A DNA stretch of 64,000 nucleotides from Geosiphon pyriformis (Eukaryota; Glomeromycota; Glomeromycetes; Archaeosporales; Geosiphonaceae), in contig JAAOMT010000703.1 of assembly GCA_016748015.1 (NCBI GenBank), positions 808,342-872,341 on the forward strand. The letters are read 5' to 3'. The first letter of the stretch is position 1. The number at the start of each line of letters is the position of its first letter. Under the pieces are notes generated by a model. The model made no database searches and was not told where the DNA came from. It saw only the letters and a list, made by a program, of their open reading frames with translations. The position numbers and the translations under genes are program-made. Below, one piece after another: positions 52,891 through 63,559 of this stretch.

Positions 52891-54690
52891 TTGGTTTAGT
52901 TTGGTTTAAGTTTAATTGAACTATTAAACTAAGCTGAATTCAAACAGAAAATTTGGCAAAATTTTGAACTTAAACTTGAATTAAACTTAAAATTATTGAA
53001 CTTGAATTGAATCTAAATACATACAACAAGTTTGGTTTAAGTTTAGTTCAAAGTTTATAAACATGTTCAAATTCAACTATTAAAAATATTATATTATACT
53101 ATATTATTATTTAATTTTTTTTTCAATAATTTTTACATTTATAATCAAAGATACTATACTGCTCTTATAGTTTTAAACACTAAACAAGACTTCATATCTG
53201 TAATTATATTCTCATTTACAGAAAAAATGTATTCAGAAACAACAAATAATTCTTAAATTGTCAAATAATTACAAACTATATATACAAGATAAAAAAATTG
53301 TATTTAATGTGTTTAAATATTAAATTATTAATAAAATGTTAATTTAAATAAATATTTTTTGTAATATACTTTTCATCAAGCTATTACATCTATTTTCCTA
53401 TTGATCACTTTTTTAGAAATATAATAATCAATTTATTAAGTTTTTTTTTCTTATTATTATTAAAGTTTGTTTCTAATATAGATTGTATAATTAATATTAT
53501 AGTATTATTAAAATTGTCATTCAACAAAAAACTGTTATTTAATATTGGTATAATATTCAATGTGTACTTTATTTCAAAAAAAGTATGTATTTTAAAGATT
53601 TATTTATTGTGTAAGAATTGAAAAATAAAATCATTTAAATAAATTAACAACTTATAATTTTTTCATTTTATTAATATTATTATTTAAAAATTCTCTCTTT
53701 GTAAAATAATAGAATTTTTTTTTGGATCTAATGCAATGCAAAATATTATAGTTGTATTTGTTTTAGAATAATATTTAATCAACTTTCTTTTTGCTGTTCT
53801 AGTTACTGTAATAAGTAATAGATCTAATATTAAATATGTTAAATAAATAATTAAATAAATAAATACAATTAAAATTATAATACTTTACCAAATTCATTAT
53901 TATTAACTGTGTTTTTAATATGATTAAAAATAATATTAAAGAGAAAAATAATTGAAAAGGTAGTATTATTTGAACTAGCTAATATTTTGACTATAATATT
54001 CTTAAATAATTTAAGGAATTTAGCAATTTTATTGAAAACAGCCCATTAATTGTATAAAATAACATATTAATAGAGGTCAATATAAATGCTAGTAAGGGTA
54101 TTTAATGTTTATAAATTTATAATTAAAATATTTGTATTTAAAATATATAAAATTAAAAATAAACAACTTGTTAATTTAAGAGATAACTTATTTCTAATTA
54201 TGTCATAAGTAAAATTCTACCAGGTAAAACAATCCAAAATAGGTTTATAGTATTTAATTTGACATGTATTACAGACATATTCAAAGAGCTTAAAACATTA
54301 AAGCAAAATATAGATTGCAAAGTTAAGTTTCCTAATTTTTAATTTATATAAAGTTTATATTAAGAAAATTTCAAGTAAATATATTTGGTTTGGGTTTTTA
54401 ACAAATACTTTGAAAACATTATCTTTTATTTTATTTAGAGCCACTTGTATTGTCAAGTTTAAAATATAATTAAAGCATTAAAATTAAAAATCTTTCAAAT
54501 TCTATTAAATGTTTTTTTTTTCTAAATTTTTTCACTAACTCTTTTATAAAAGTACTATTATTTTCAATATTATTAAGAGTAATAACAAGAAACTGCTAAA
54601 AAAAAGTTGGTTATAACTAATAAAATTAATAATAAACTCACATAAAAAAAAAGTAAGTATAACTCTTTCTTAAACTTCTTTCTTAATCTT
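52891..54690. other. AT-rich repeat-like DNA, unassigned
   Basis: About 52880-53085 contains the phrase TTGGTTTAAGTTTA twice (about 52905 and 53032) and several GAACTTGAATT-like strings in both orientations, perhaps an old inverted-repeat element. From 53090 to 54690 I see only AT-rich sequence with no supportable gene or repeat. Confidence 0.35.
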
Positions 54691-54697
54691 TTTGGCT

Positions 54698-55032
54698 GAA
54701 AATTTAGCTTAAGACAATAATAAAAACCACTTAAGCTAATATTAAAAATATGTGGTTTTTAATAATATGAGCACTATGATAATTCTGAGTCTTAGATAAT
54801 GTTAATGCCAAAAATTCAGCTCTAAAACAATAATAAAAACCAACTTAAATCAATATTGAGAAAATATAATTTTTGATAATATGAGCATTGTGATAACTCT
54901 AAGTCTTAAATGATACTAATGCCAAAAATTCAGCTCTGAGACAATAATAAAAACCAACTTAAGCCAACATTAAAAAAATGTAATTTTTAATAATATGAAC
55001 ACTATGATAACTCTAAATCTTAGATAATACTA
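54698..55032 (+). repeat. Three tandem copies of a ~113-bp unit
   Basis: Units start near 54698, 54810 and 54924. Shared parts include AATTCAGCTCT, ACAATAATAAAAACCA, ACTTAAGCC, TAATATGAGCACTATGATAA and AGTCTTAGATAAT. Copies 2 and 3 are closer to each other than to copy 1. No coding potential. Confidence 0.75.
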
Positions 55033-55988
55033 ATATACTGCATAGTATGTCAATCTTATTATTGGCTATTAACTAATCCAAATTCATACAAAAATATATA
55101 TACATATTTTTGATGTAATTCTATAATCTTTTAATATTTTAAAAAATTTATTTGCAATATTTATTTCATCATATTATTTATTCATTAATCCAAAATTAAT
55201 TATTGTTTGTTAAAAGTCCTAATTGTCATTAATATAATGAACAGTAACAAAGACAAAGACTTTGTTATTAAAAGATGTTTAGAGATTTAATGTAAAAAAA
55301 TTTTGGATTTAATAATACTTAAGTATATCTATTATACAGTATTATAAATATAAGTAAAAAAAAAGACATTTCATAATAAAAGTAATACTTACTTTTAATT
55401 TTTATTTATCCAAAACATAGAGTTCTATGACTTTATTCTTAATTATATTAGCACAAACAGATTAAGAAGTAGGATTTAAATATTAGAATATTTTAATTAA
55501 TTCAAAATTTTTTACTATAAAAAATAGTTATTGGTAATTGATAAGCCAAATAGTAATTATATTATAAAGTTTTTTATTATCAATATTAATAACAGTTATT
55601 ACAGAAGACTAGAGCAGTTTTCTAATTAGATTGGCCAAAAATCATTAAAAAAAAAGCAATATCATTTGTTAAAACATTTTTTTAATTGATTTGCAATTTT
55701 TTGTTTTTTTTATAATATTATTCTATTGTAACATATACTATTTGATAGAAAGTTTCTAAATAGTACCATAAAAGTTTAATAGTATTTATAGTTTTACAAA
55801 AAAATAGTTTATGCACATATTTTGAAACTGTATATTTAACTGTTTTTTTTTATTTATTTAAACTTATCAAAATAGTTTTATACTTTATTTTGAAAACTAT
55901 ATTTATTAAATATATTAATATTTGGACTATTTAGATTATCAAATTCTATTATTTTGGATTTTAAATCTTTGGTAATATTAGATAATAC
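55033..55988. other. AT-rich DNA
   Basis: No gene or clear repeat recognised. Short matches to neighbouring repeats cannot be excluded. Confidence 0.4.
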
Positions 55989-56445
55989 TGTTACTAATAG
56001 AATTTTAGCCATTAAATTATCATGAAATTATCATTATAATTTCTATTATTAATTAGTATATATTAATATCATTTTGATTATTACTTATTATATTAATCAA
56101 ATTATTGAATATCACTATTTAATTAATAATCTGATTTGTATAATAAAAATTAAGATGATCAAATTACACAATAATTTAAACTCTATAATATTCAAAAATT
56201 CATAAAATATTTTAATAGTTTACTGAAATTAATAATAGTTTACAAAAACAACTTGTAATTTATTAAAATATATTTTTAGTTTGTCAAAATAATAACAAAA
56301 AAAAATTCAAGTTTATATATTAATATTACATCAAGTTATATAAAAAAAGCACTTTTTTTTTCAAAAAAATGTATTTTATTCAAAATTATCTTACTTTTAA
56401 TATATTTTTATTATTATCATTTAAATAAAAACATACTTTAAATAT
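55989..56445 (+). repeat. Old copy of a second LTR family (LTR2), truncated
   Basis: Aligns with the younger copy at 63021: TGTTA start, then CTATTATTAATTAG near 56042, a decayed version of the 20-bp phased array (about 56200-56300, for example AGTTTACTGAAAT and AGTTTGTCAAAAT) and TATAAAAAAAGC near 56337. It stops where a Gypsy LTR starts at 56446. Most differences are C-to-T or G-to-A relative to the young copy. Confidence 0.65.
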
Positions 56446-56880
56446 TGCTACTTATAGAAATTAGGAATTATAATAATAAGTAAAATAGCCAATTAGAAAT
56501 AGATATAATAAAATGAAGAATTCCAAAATTCCAAAATTCCAAAATTTTTTTCAAAAAATTGCAGAATTTTCAAGAATTTTATATAATACAAATTATATAT
56601 ATATACAGTGAACTTTCTCTATAATCTCTTTGGTTATAGTTATTATCTTCTTATAATTACATTTTTTTAAAAACCAAAACCATTTATATATAATATTATC
56701 TCCTTATAGTCACTTTTACTATATATATCTTCTTATAGTCCCTATTCCCACAAATATGATAGCAGAATATAAATAATTTCCACTTTCTATAGTTACACTA
56801 TAATTATATGATATTAGATATGAACATTAAATGTCATCTTATATTTAATTGGACATGTACAGTCAGAGAGATTTCCTGAT

Positions 56881-57560
56881 TTGTCAATAGAAATCATTCT
56901 TTTTATGATAGTAAAAAAAATTAGAGAAGTTTCTGGAAACAATTCTAGAACACTAAACAAAATTTCTGAAATATTACAACATTCAATTACTCTTCTTCTT
57001 TATAAGCCACCACCACCATCAAAAGACAATAACAGAACTATTATATCTGGCTTGTTGTTTACAGGTATTATAAGAGTTTTAATAATAATTGACATATGAT
57101 ATAGTACTGTTGCTCTTGGTGCTTTGAAGACTGGTGGTGCTTTAAAGGCTGGTAGTGCTTTGGAGGCTGTTGCTGTAGATATTAATGAAGTTACTCTGGA
57201 TCAAACTTTGGCTAACAAGATTACTTTTTCTCCATATTGGAAGAAGGAATTAACAGACCTACAAGCAAGAATAATGGCCCAATGAAATCCTCCAAGAACA
57301 AATTTGTTAATGGGACATTGCTCAAACAAATCAACTGGAAACAAAGTTCGAATTTACCTTTCCTTAGGAAAAAAATGTGACCAGTAATAAAATTCAGAGC
57401 ATAAGAATTCTGATATATACCCAATAAATACATTTTTACACCAACTTTGGCATTCACAATTAAAAAAAGGCTCCATACTAGCAATCATATTCATTATTCA
57501 ACTAATATTTAGTATTAGCGAGCAAAAGTTTGACTGATAGTTTTAAAGATGTATTAAAAA
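56881..57560 (+). pseudogene. Unidentified pogo-borne reading frame A
   Basis: One frame runs through several TGA codons: SIEIILFMIVKKIREVSGNN, SITLLLYKPPPPSKDNNRT, then TGA (57097), ALGALKTGGALKAGSALEAV, DINEVTLDQTLANKITFSPYW, KKELTDLQARIMAQ, then TGA and NPPRTNLLMGHC. The TGAs plausibly replace Trp or Arg. I recognise no domain. It lies directly inside the left inverted repeat, on the same strand as the transposase. Confidence 0.45.
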
Positions 57561-57859
57561 TTAACTTTTTTGGGGCAAATAAATCTGTGTTGAATGCTTT
57601 TCATAATCCAAACATAATTACACAGAATAGAAATTCGGATCTAAACTCAACATATCATGTTTTAAAAATACCAATTATAAATGATAATACACCCAACTTA
57701 AGGTAAACAAAACTGTATACAATACAATATATTTCTAACTTCTTGAAGAATATTTATTAGGCTGTTACACAATTAACTTGATAAGCTTCGAAAACATAAT
57801 CACTTAAAAGAGGTATTAGAGAGTTAATAATAGATAATAGTTGTAATTTTATTAACAAA

Positions 57860-58990
57860 TTTATATTTTTTGATGATCTGCTTCTTTACTTGTTATTGGA
57901 ATTGGTTTCCAAGTACTTAACAATGTTTTCTTAATTCGCCTTGCTTTAAGAAAATTTATTCTTTTCATCCATGCAATTTTACTAAATTTTTTCATTTTTT
58001 CACTTAATATCTATTCATGGCCAATATTATAAAAAACATGATTAGAAACATTTGGATTTACAAACTGTGTCTTTCTTATCTGAACTCAAAATTGATTTAA
58101 TTCAGCAATAAAGCTAGGATGTATATGAGACCTGTATATTTCACTTTTAGAATATCCAATGACATTAAAGAGATTAATACACAATCTTTCAAATTTGATA
58201 CAGTTATGTGCTGCAATTTCCCAATACCATTGTGAAGATGTAGAAGAAATCAATGATTTGAGCATTTTGTTAATTTTTTCAAGTATTGTATCATGGCCTT
58301 GATATTAATTTGAAAGTTTAGATCAAGAAATTACAATTTTTTTTTGAATCAGCTTGCAAACTTCAGGCTTCAATCAGTCATTGTTTTTTATTAGCAATTT
58401 CAATTAATTGGTAAATAGGATGGCACTGAGCAGACCAAATTGGTGCAAACATTTGTCTAGCCATAAGTTTTAATAAAGACCTATTGAAACAAACTTCAGT
58501 ATGAAAGTTAATAATTGCTTGTAAATAAAAAAAAACTTGTTTATACTTTAACTTAAATGTGAGATCTGTTTCATTTTGGGCCTATTCTAAGTAATCTTTA
58601 ACAGATGGATTTTTCTTAAAAACAACATATGGCCACATTAATTTGGAAGCTATTGCATGCCTATATATATTACATATTGAATCCTATAACTTATGATGAT
58701 TAGAACATTTTTTAAAAAACTGCAGTTGACTTTTACTCCAATATTTCTGACATTGTGCAAAGTATTTTATATTAATATTCCAATTAATATAGCCATTGCT
58801 GTATTTGGAGGGCTTGACAACATAATATTGTGCTATCTTCTATGCAATTATACAAGTATGTAGAGAATCAAATTAACAGTCTTTATTATTGATCATCAGT
58901 TGAAAGTAAGAGGCAAAAAGTGTCGTAGATGCATTATTGAAATTAGGTTTCTTTTTACTGAGAATCTGTTATTTGTACTTAAAATCTTAC
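57860..58990 (-). pseudogene. Unidentified pogo-borne reading frame B (antisense)
   Basis: On the minus strand the segment reads, with interruptions, YFAQCQKYWSKSQLQFF, HAIASKLMWPYVVFKKNPSV, LKYKQVFFYLQAIINFHTEV, RSLLKLMARQMFAPIWSAQ and CHPIYQLIEIANKKQ, then becomes fragmentary to about 57860. The blocks look like a real, once-constrained protein rich in Trp, Tyr and basic residues. No family identified. It could be a passenger gene or part of an older element trapped inside the pogo copy. Confidence 0.4.
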
Positions 58991-59169
58991 AGTTGAATTA
59001 AAACCTTCATTTTTATAATTTGGCCACTTTTTATAATCTGAGGCACCTCATATGACATGAGACATCTCATATGTCCAATTAGATATAAGGCAAAATAATG
59101 TTTAAGACATAACAGATTCATCAATGCATTATAAAAGCAAAATGCAATAAAAAGTGTATTCTTATTAAC

Positions 59170-60708
59170 ATGTTAAAAAACACAAACCAAAAGCAAGCAG
59201 CAATTTTTTTGGAGACTAAAAAGGCTCTTTGCCAGTACAAATTAGAACATCCTAACTACTCAGCAAATAGACTTATCAAAATATTTAATCTAAAAATTGA
59301 CTGCTCTACTGTAACAAAGATACTTGCAAAATTAGACCGATGGATTGAAAAGAATATATCTAACAACTCTGGTCAATTGACAAAGGACAAAAAAGAGATG
59401 TTTCCAAAGATAAATGATGCATTGGGAAAATGGATGCTCAGAGCACTAACTACTAACTGTATTCTTATTGGAAAAATTTTACAAACAAAAGTCCTCAAGT
59501 TTGCTGAAAAGTTTCCAAAAGAAAATAACTTTAAAGCATCAGATAGTTGGTTAAAAAAGTTCAAGAAATGTCATAATTTGCACCACATTAAGATGCATGG
59601 CAAAGCAAACAGTGCTCTCTTGGAAATTTTACCAGAGAAACGAAAAAAACTGTGTGAGATTATCAGCAAATATGATTTAAATAATGTTTACAATGCCGAT
59701 AAGACAGCATTATTCTTTAGAATGCCACCAAATACAACTTTGGCAACAAGATCTACCTCTGGCACCAAGCATAATAAGAGTTGAATTACCATACTTCTTA
59801 CTTGTAATGCAACAGGCAACATCAAGTTGCAGCTTTTAATTATCGGCAAAGCTGCAAAGCCACAATGTTTTTACAATATTAATATGAATGCACTTCCAAT
59901 TACTTATCATTACAATACAAAAGCATGGATGTGAACCAATATTTTTAATGAATAACTTAATTTATTAAATAAAGAAATGTGTTACAAGAAAAAAAAGATT
60001 TTGCTATTGCTTGATAATACTGGTCCCCATAATAGAAAACCTTCCGTATTATTTAATATTATGATTAAATACCTACTATCCAATACAACATCCCATTTGC
60101 AATCATTAGATGCAGGAATTATTGCATTTTTTAAGGCACAATACTGAAAGTTGTTTCTTTTCTATCTTATTAATTAGTATAATGGCAAGATTCTAATATC
60201 AACAGTAACATTAAAAGATGTAGTTAACTTTCTAATTGATGCATGATCAGTGATAACAACAACTACAATCCAAAACTGTTGGCATCATATGGAAATTCTG
60301 AATAATAGTCAAATGCTAGCCCATCTATTAGATATTGAACAAGAACTCCTACAAGAAGTACAAGTTCTTATTGAGTATGTTAATATTGACAAGCTATTGG
60401 CAATAGACTTTATTAATATTGACAAGTTTGAATCATTATTCACTTATGTCTCAGAGAATGAAATTGTGGATTTTATTAACAATAAATATAGTGGAAATTC
60501 TAATGCAAATGAAGATTTAGAAAGTGAAAATAAAGATAAACCTTTGCCTTTGCTATCTACACATCAAGATAAAATTGCACTTGAAGATACATTGCACTAT
60601 TGTGAAGAGCAATATAGTGAAAAAGTTGATTCGGACTTTTTTAAAACTTTGAGAACATTAATTCATAATACTGTTCTCAAAGTTCAAGAAGAAAAAAAAC
60701 AGTTGTAA
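59170..60708 (+). pseudogene. pogo/Tigger-type transposase (CENP-B HTH plus DDE), broken
   Basis: The first open frame (59170-59784, 204 residues) has a helix-turn-helix N-terminus (YSANRLIKIFNLKIDCSTVT), the CENP-B-type second DNA-binding domain (ASDSWLKKFKKCHNLHHIKMHG) and the start of the DDE domain (VYNADKTALFFRM). After a TGA the domain continues with TCNATGNIKLQLLIIGKA, the second Asp in LLLLDNTGPHN and the third in LQSLDAGIIAFFKAQY. The last frame (60250-60708) is the acidic C-terminus (WHHMEILNN...). At least four stops break the gene. In the first catalytic block, Lys (AAA) stands where relatives usually have Glu, again a G-to-A step. Confidence 0.78.
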
Positions 60709-61539
60709 ATAGATAGCTTTTTTAAATAAAATATATATAATTGGTTATTATATTATGCATGTAATATATAGATTATGTAATAAGATATTAATTATTTTTT
60801 ATAGTCTCATCTCTTTATAGTTACCACAAATATGCTGACCAAAAAGTGTGATTATAAAGAGAGTTTACTGTAGTAAAAGTATTAAAAGCAGAAAAAGTAA
60901 TTCCAAAAGAATTTAATAAAATTGATAGAATTTATTAGAGTTCAAAACCACAATTCTTTTTCCTTCAAAATATAGTTTTCTATAACTTGAAATAAAATCA
61001 TTTTTATATTAATAAAATTATTTATTATCACCCAAATCCATATTATTATTATTTAATTAAAGAAATATTAATCTATTCTATTCTATTAACACTTTATGTT
61101 GATATAATCTAATACTTAATTACATTAAACCAATAGTTCTTAATCATAACTATTAATGAAATACTAATTTCTTATTTTTATTTTTATTTTTTTGTTGTTT
61201 ACTAATTGATTAAAGGAATTAAGTATTAAGTATTTAATGTCAAGAATAACTTAGTAAAAAACCTGGGAATAAGAGTAAAAATTTAAAAATAGCTTATCAG
61301 AAAAACATGACTGTCAAAATAAATTGGTCATTATGTTGAAAAAAAAAATTCACAAAAAAAATTATTAATTAAATTTCTGTTCATTATACAAAAGACTTAA
61401 CCAAAACTTTTAAACTCCAAAACCATTAGAAATTATTAATATTATTAGCTATTAAGCACCAAGTTATGAGTTTGTTATTTGTTTTAACACTCTAAATAAT
61501 TATTTATAATATTTGGTGCTTTTTGTAAAGTATAATTTA

Positions 61540-62700
61540 ACAGAAAACCAGTACCAACATTAACCAGAAATTAGAGAAATACTTAGCTAGCAATCAAGCA
61601 ATTTATCAGTTTTTACAATATTACAATAATTAAAGAAACTTCAATTATTTCCAAAATTAATCATATTTATCATTAGCAAATCAACTATAACAACAAAAAA
61701 TATGTAATTGTTACCAATATAATAAACAAAGCCATCTAAAAGCAAATTGTCACTCTAAATTTAATAACTAACAATTAAAAAATCAATATCAAACCCTAAT
61801 TATAAGTTTTAAATTTAGAACTATACTAACAATTTATTATTAAAATCATATTCATATCAGTCTTATTATACTCCAATAATACAACAATCAATATATTTAT
61901 CTTCAATATATCAAACTTCAGCATCAGTAATATATCAACCACAGTTACAAATTATTTATCAAATCCAATTAATTTAAACACTACCACAAAATTTAGCTTA
62001 AATGTCAACTAGAAACCAAAAACCAAAAATTACACACATTCAACAGAACTGAAGATCAGCAATAATTATGCACCAACCAATTTCCAGTTCTTCAAACCAG
62101 TTATTAAAATCACATCAGTGGAGTTTGAAAAGTGGATACACTCAAAATCCAAATTTGCAGAACTATTTAAGTCTTCTGGCTGTAACAAAAAACAACTTAC
62201 CCAATAACCTGAAAACCAACTATCAACTATTTATTAACAATATCTCATCAGCAATTATTACAGAAAATGAATTACTAACCACTATCTTTTTATTCAAGTT
62301 GAAGACCCAATTAGAAACTTTGTTATTCAATAAAACTGTTTTTAATACCAAATCAATCACTACTATGTACAATAATGCTAAAGTTGATGGCCAATCTATC
62401 AAGTTAATTTTTAATAATGGGTTAATAGACAGCATTATCACATAACAATTCATGAACCAATTAGGTTACTAAGTTGATTGAGCTGCCAGTACTAAAATTA
62501 TTACAGCTAATAAAGTGACAAAGATTTTTATTGGCAAAATTGACAACTTTTTTTTTGAAGTCAATAATATTATTGTATTTATCAAGATTCTTATTATAAA
62601 AGCCACATAATATCAAGCTTTTATTGATAATAACTGGTTATTTAAAACCAATATCATGCTCAACTAAAATATCCAAAAGCTATAGCTCAGTTAAGATAGT
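61540..62700 (+). pseudogene. Gypsy gag-end and protease remnant
   Basis: Begins with INQKLEKYLASNQAIYQ, the end of gag. A decayed CCHC knuckle (ICNCYQYNKQSHLKANC) follows at about 61700-61750. The protease frame (62068-62445) has KVDGQSIKLIFNNGLIDSII, in which the catalytic Asp-Ser-Gly has become Asn-Asn-Gly. The remainder to about 62700 resembles the flap region with stops. Confidence 0.65.
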
Positions 62701-62939
62701 TAGCAAATTCAAATACTAGCTACCTACAGCCACTTTAAAACAAACATCACCATCTAATCACCACTAATCAAATTCAAAGAAAAAAAAACCTATCTAAAAA
62801 GCCTATCAAGTCTTATAGGCTAAAGATAAGCACAATAAACTGCTACCAATATTTTTTTGGAATAATAAGAAAAAAAGAAAATGACTTGCAAGCCACCTTC
62901 TCTATAGAAAAAACAAATAATAATTAGCATGTTTCATAT

Positions 62940-63020
62940 TTGTTATTACAGATGATTATTTAGAGTGTAAAAACAAATAACAAATTCATAATTTGGTGCT
63001 TAATAACTGAATGATATTGG
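62940..63020 (-). repeat. Inverted fragment of a Gypsy LTR end
   Basis: The reverse complement contains AAGCACCAAATTATGAATTTG and TTATTTGTTTTTACACTC, equivalent to the last ~80 bp of the Gypsy LTR. It ends exactly where LTR2 starts (63021), so the LTR2 element probably inserted into it. Confidence 0.6.
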
Positions 63021-63559
63021 TGTTATCAAACGAAATTAGAGATATTATTTAGCATAAAATTATCTTATAATTCCTATTATTAATTAGCATATATTATCGT
63101 TCCAAATAATCACTTATTACATTAGCAAAAAATGTCCGAAATTATCATTTAATTAATAACTCAAATTGTACACAACACAAATGTAACCTAATTGCGATGA
63201 TCAATCATGCAATACCCCAAACTATGTAACATTCAGAAGTTTGCCGAAATTTGTAGAATTTGCCGAAATAATTGATAGTTCACCGAAATATTTAATAGTT
63301 CGCCAAAATAACTTGTAGTTCGCCGAAATGTATCTTTAGTTCAGCAAAATTGTAGAAAATAGCAAAGTTTAAGTTCATAGAATAGTGTTACAACAAGTTG
63401 TATAAAAGAAGAGCTTCTCTCTTCGAGAAAATGTATCTTACTTTAGATTTATTACTTAGAACTATTTCTACACACACAAAAAGAAATAAATACCAAATAA
63501 TTTGAAAAACCAAATTCTTTAATTATTGCCCTTGGAAAATCCCCAAAACCCAACTAACA
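63021..63559 (+). repeat. Younger LTR of the second family (LTR2)
   Basis: 539 bp, begins TGTTATCAAACG and ends CAACTAACA, the usual TG...CA form. It contains a 20-bp phased motif array (63239-63350) and a TATAAAAG box at 63401, which sets the plus orientation. An older copy lies at 55989. The matching 3' LTR would be beyond the window. Confidence 0.65.
63239..63350 (+). promoter_or_regulatory. Six TTCGCCGAAAT-like motifs spaced ~20 bp
   Basis: Copies begin near 63241, 63260, 63280, 63300, 63320 and 63340: TTGCCGAAAT twice, then TCACCGAAAT, TCGCCAAAAT, TCGCCGAAAT and TCAGCAAAAT, most preceded by TAGT or a similar word. The core TTCG-C-CGAA is an interrupted palindrome, as for a dimeric DNA-binding protein. 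The array ends about 50 bp before a TATAAAAG box. Confidence 0.6.

Larger units (their letters stand above)
56606..60870 (+). mobile_element. pogo/Tigger-like DNA transposon with ~20-bp inverted repeats, TA target
   Basis: The left end reads CAGTGAACTTTCTCTATAAT and the right end, reverse-complemented, reads CAGTAAACTCTCTTTATAAT. TA dinucleotides flank both ends (56604-56605 and 60871-60872). The inverted repeats, TA duplication and a CENP-B/DDE transposase define a pogo-group element. At about 4.27 kb it is long for the group, because it carries two further decayed frames besides the transposase. Confidence 0.82.
56446..62935 (+). mobile_element. Third Gypsy copy, internally deleted and split by a pogo element
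   Basis: The LTR is in two pieces, 56446-56605 and 60871-61518, separated by the pogo element. The first piece ends in TATATATATA and the second continues GTAAAAGTATTAAAAGCAGAAAAAG, matching TATATATAGCAGTAGTATTAGAAGC in the intact LTR. After the LTR and a TTTGGTGCT priming-site candidate, the interior jumps to the end of gag, so most of gag is deleted. It then runs through the zinc knuckle and protease and stops near 62935. Confidence 0.72.

Noticed and set aside
63239-63350. CRISPR-like array or heat-shock element cluster
   Set aside because: Repeats are only ~10 bp with 10-bp spacers, and the palindrome gap is three bases rather than the two of a heat-shock element.
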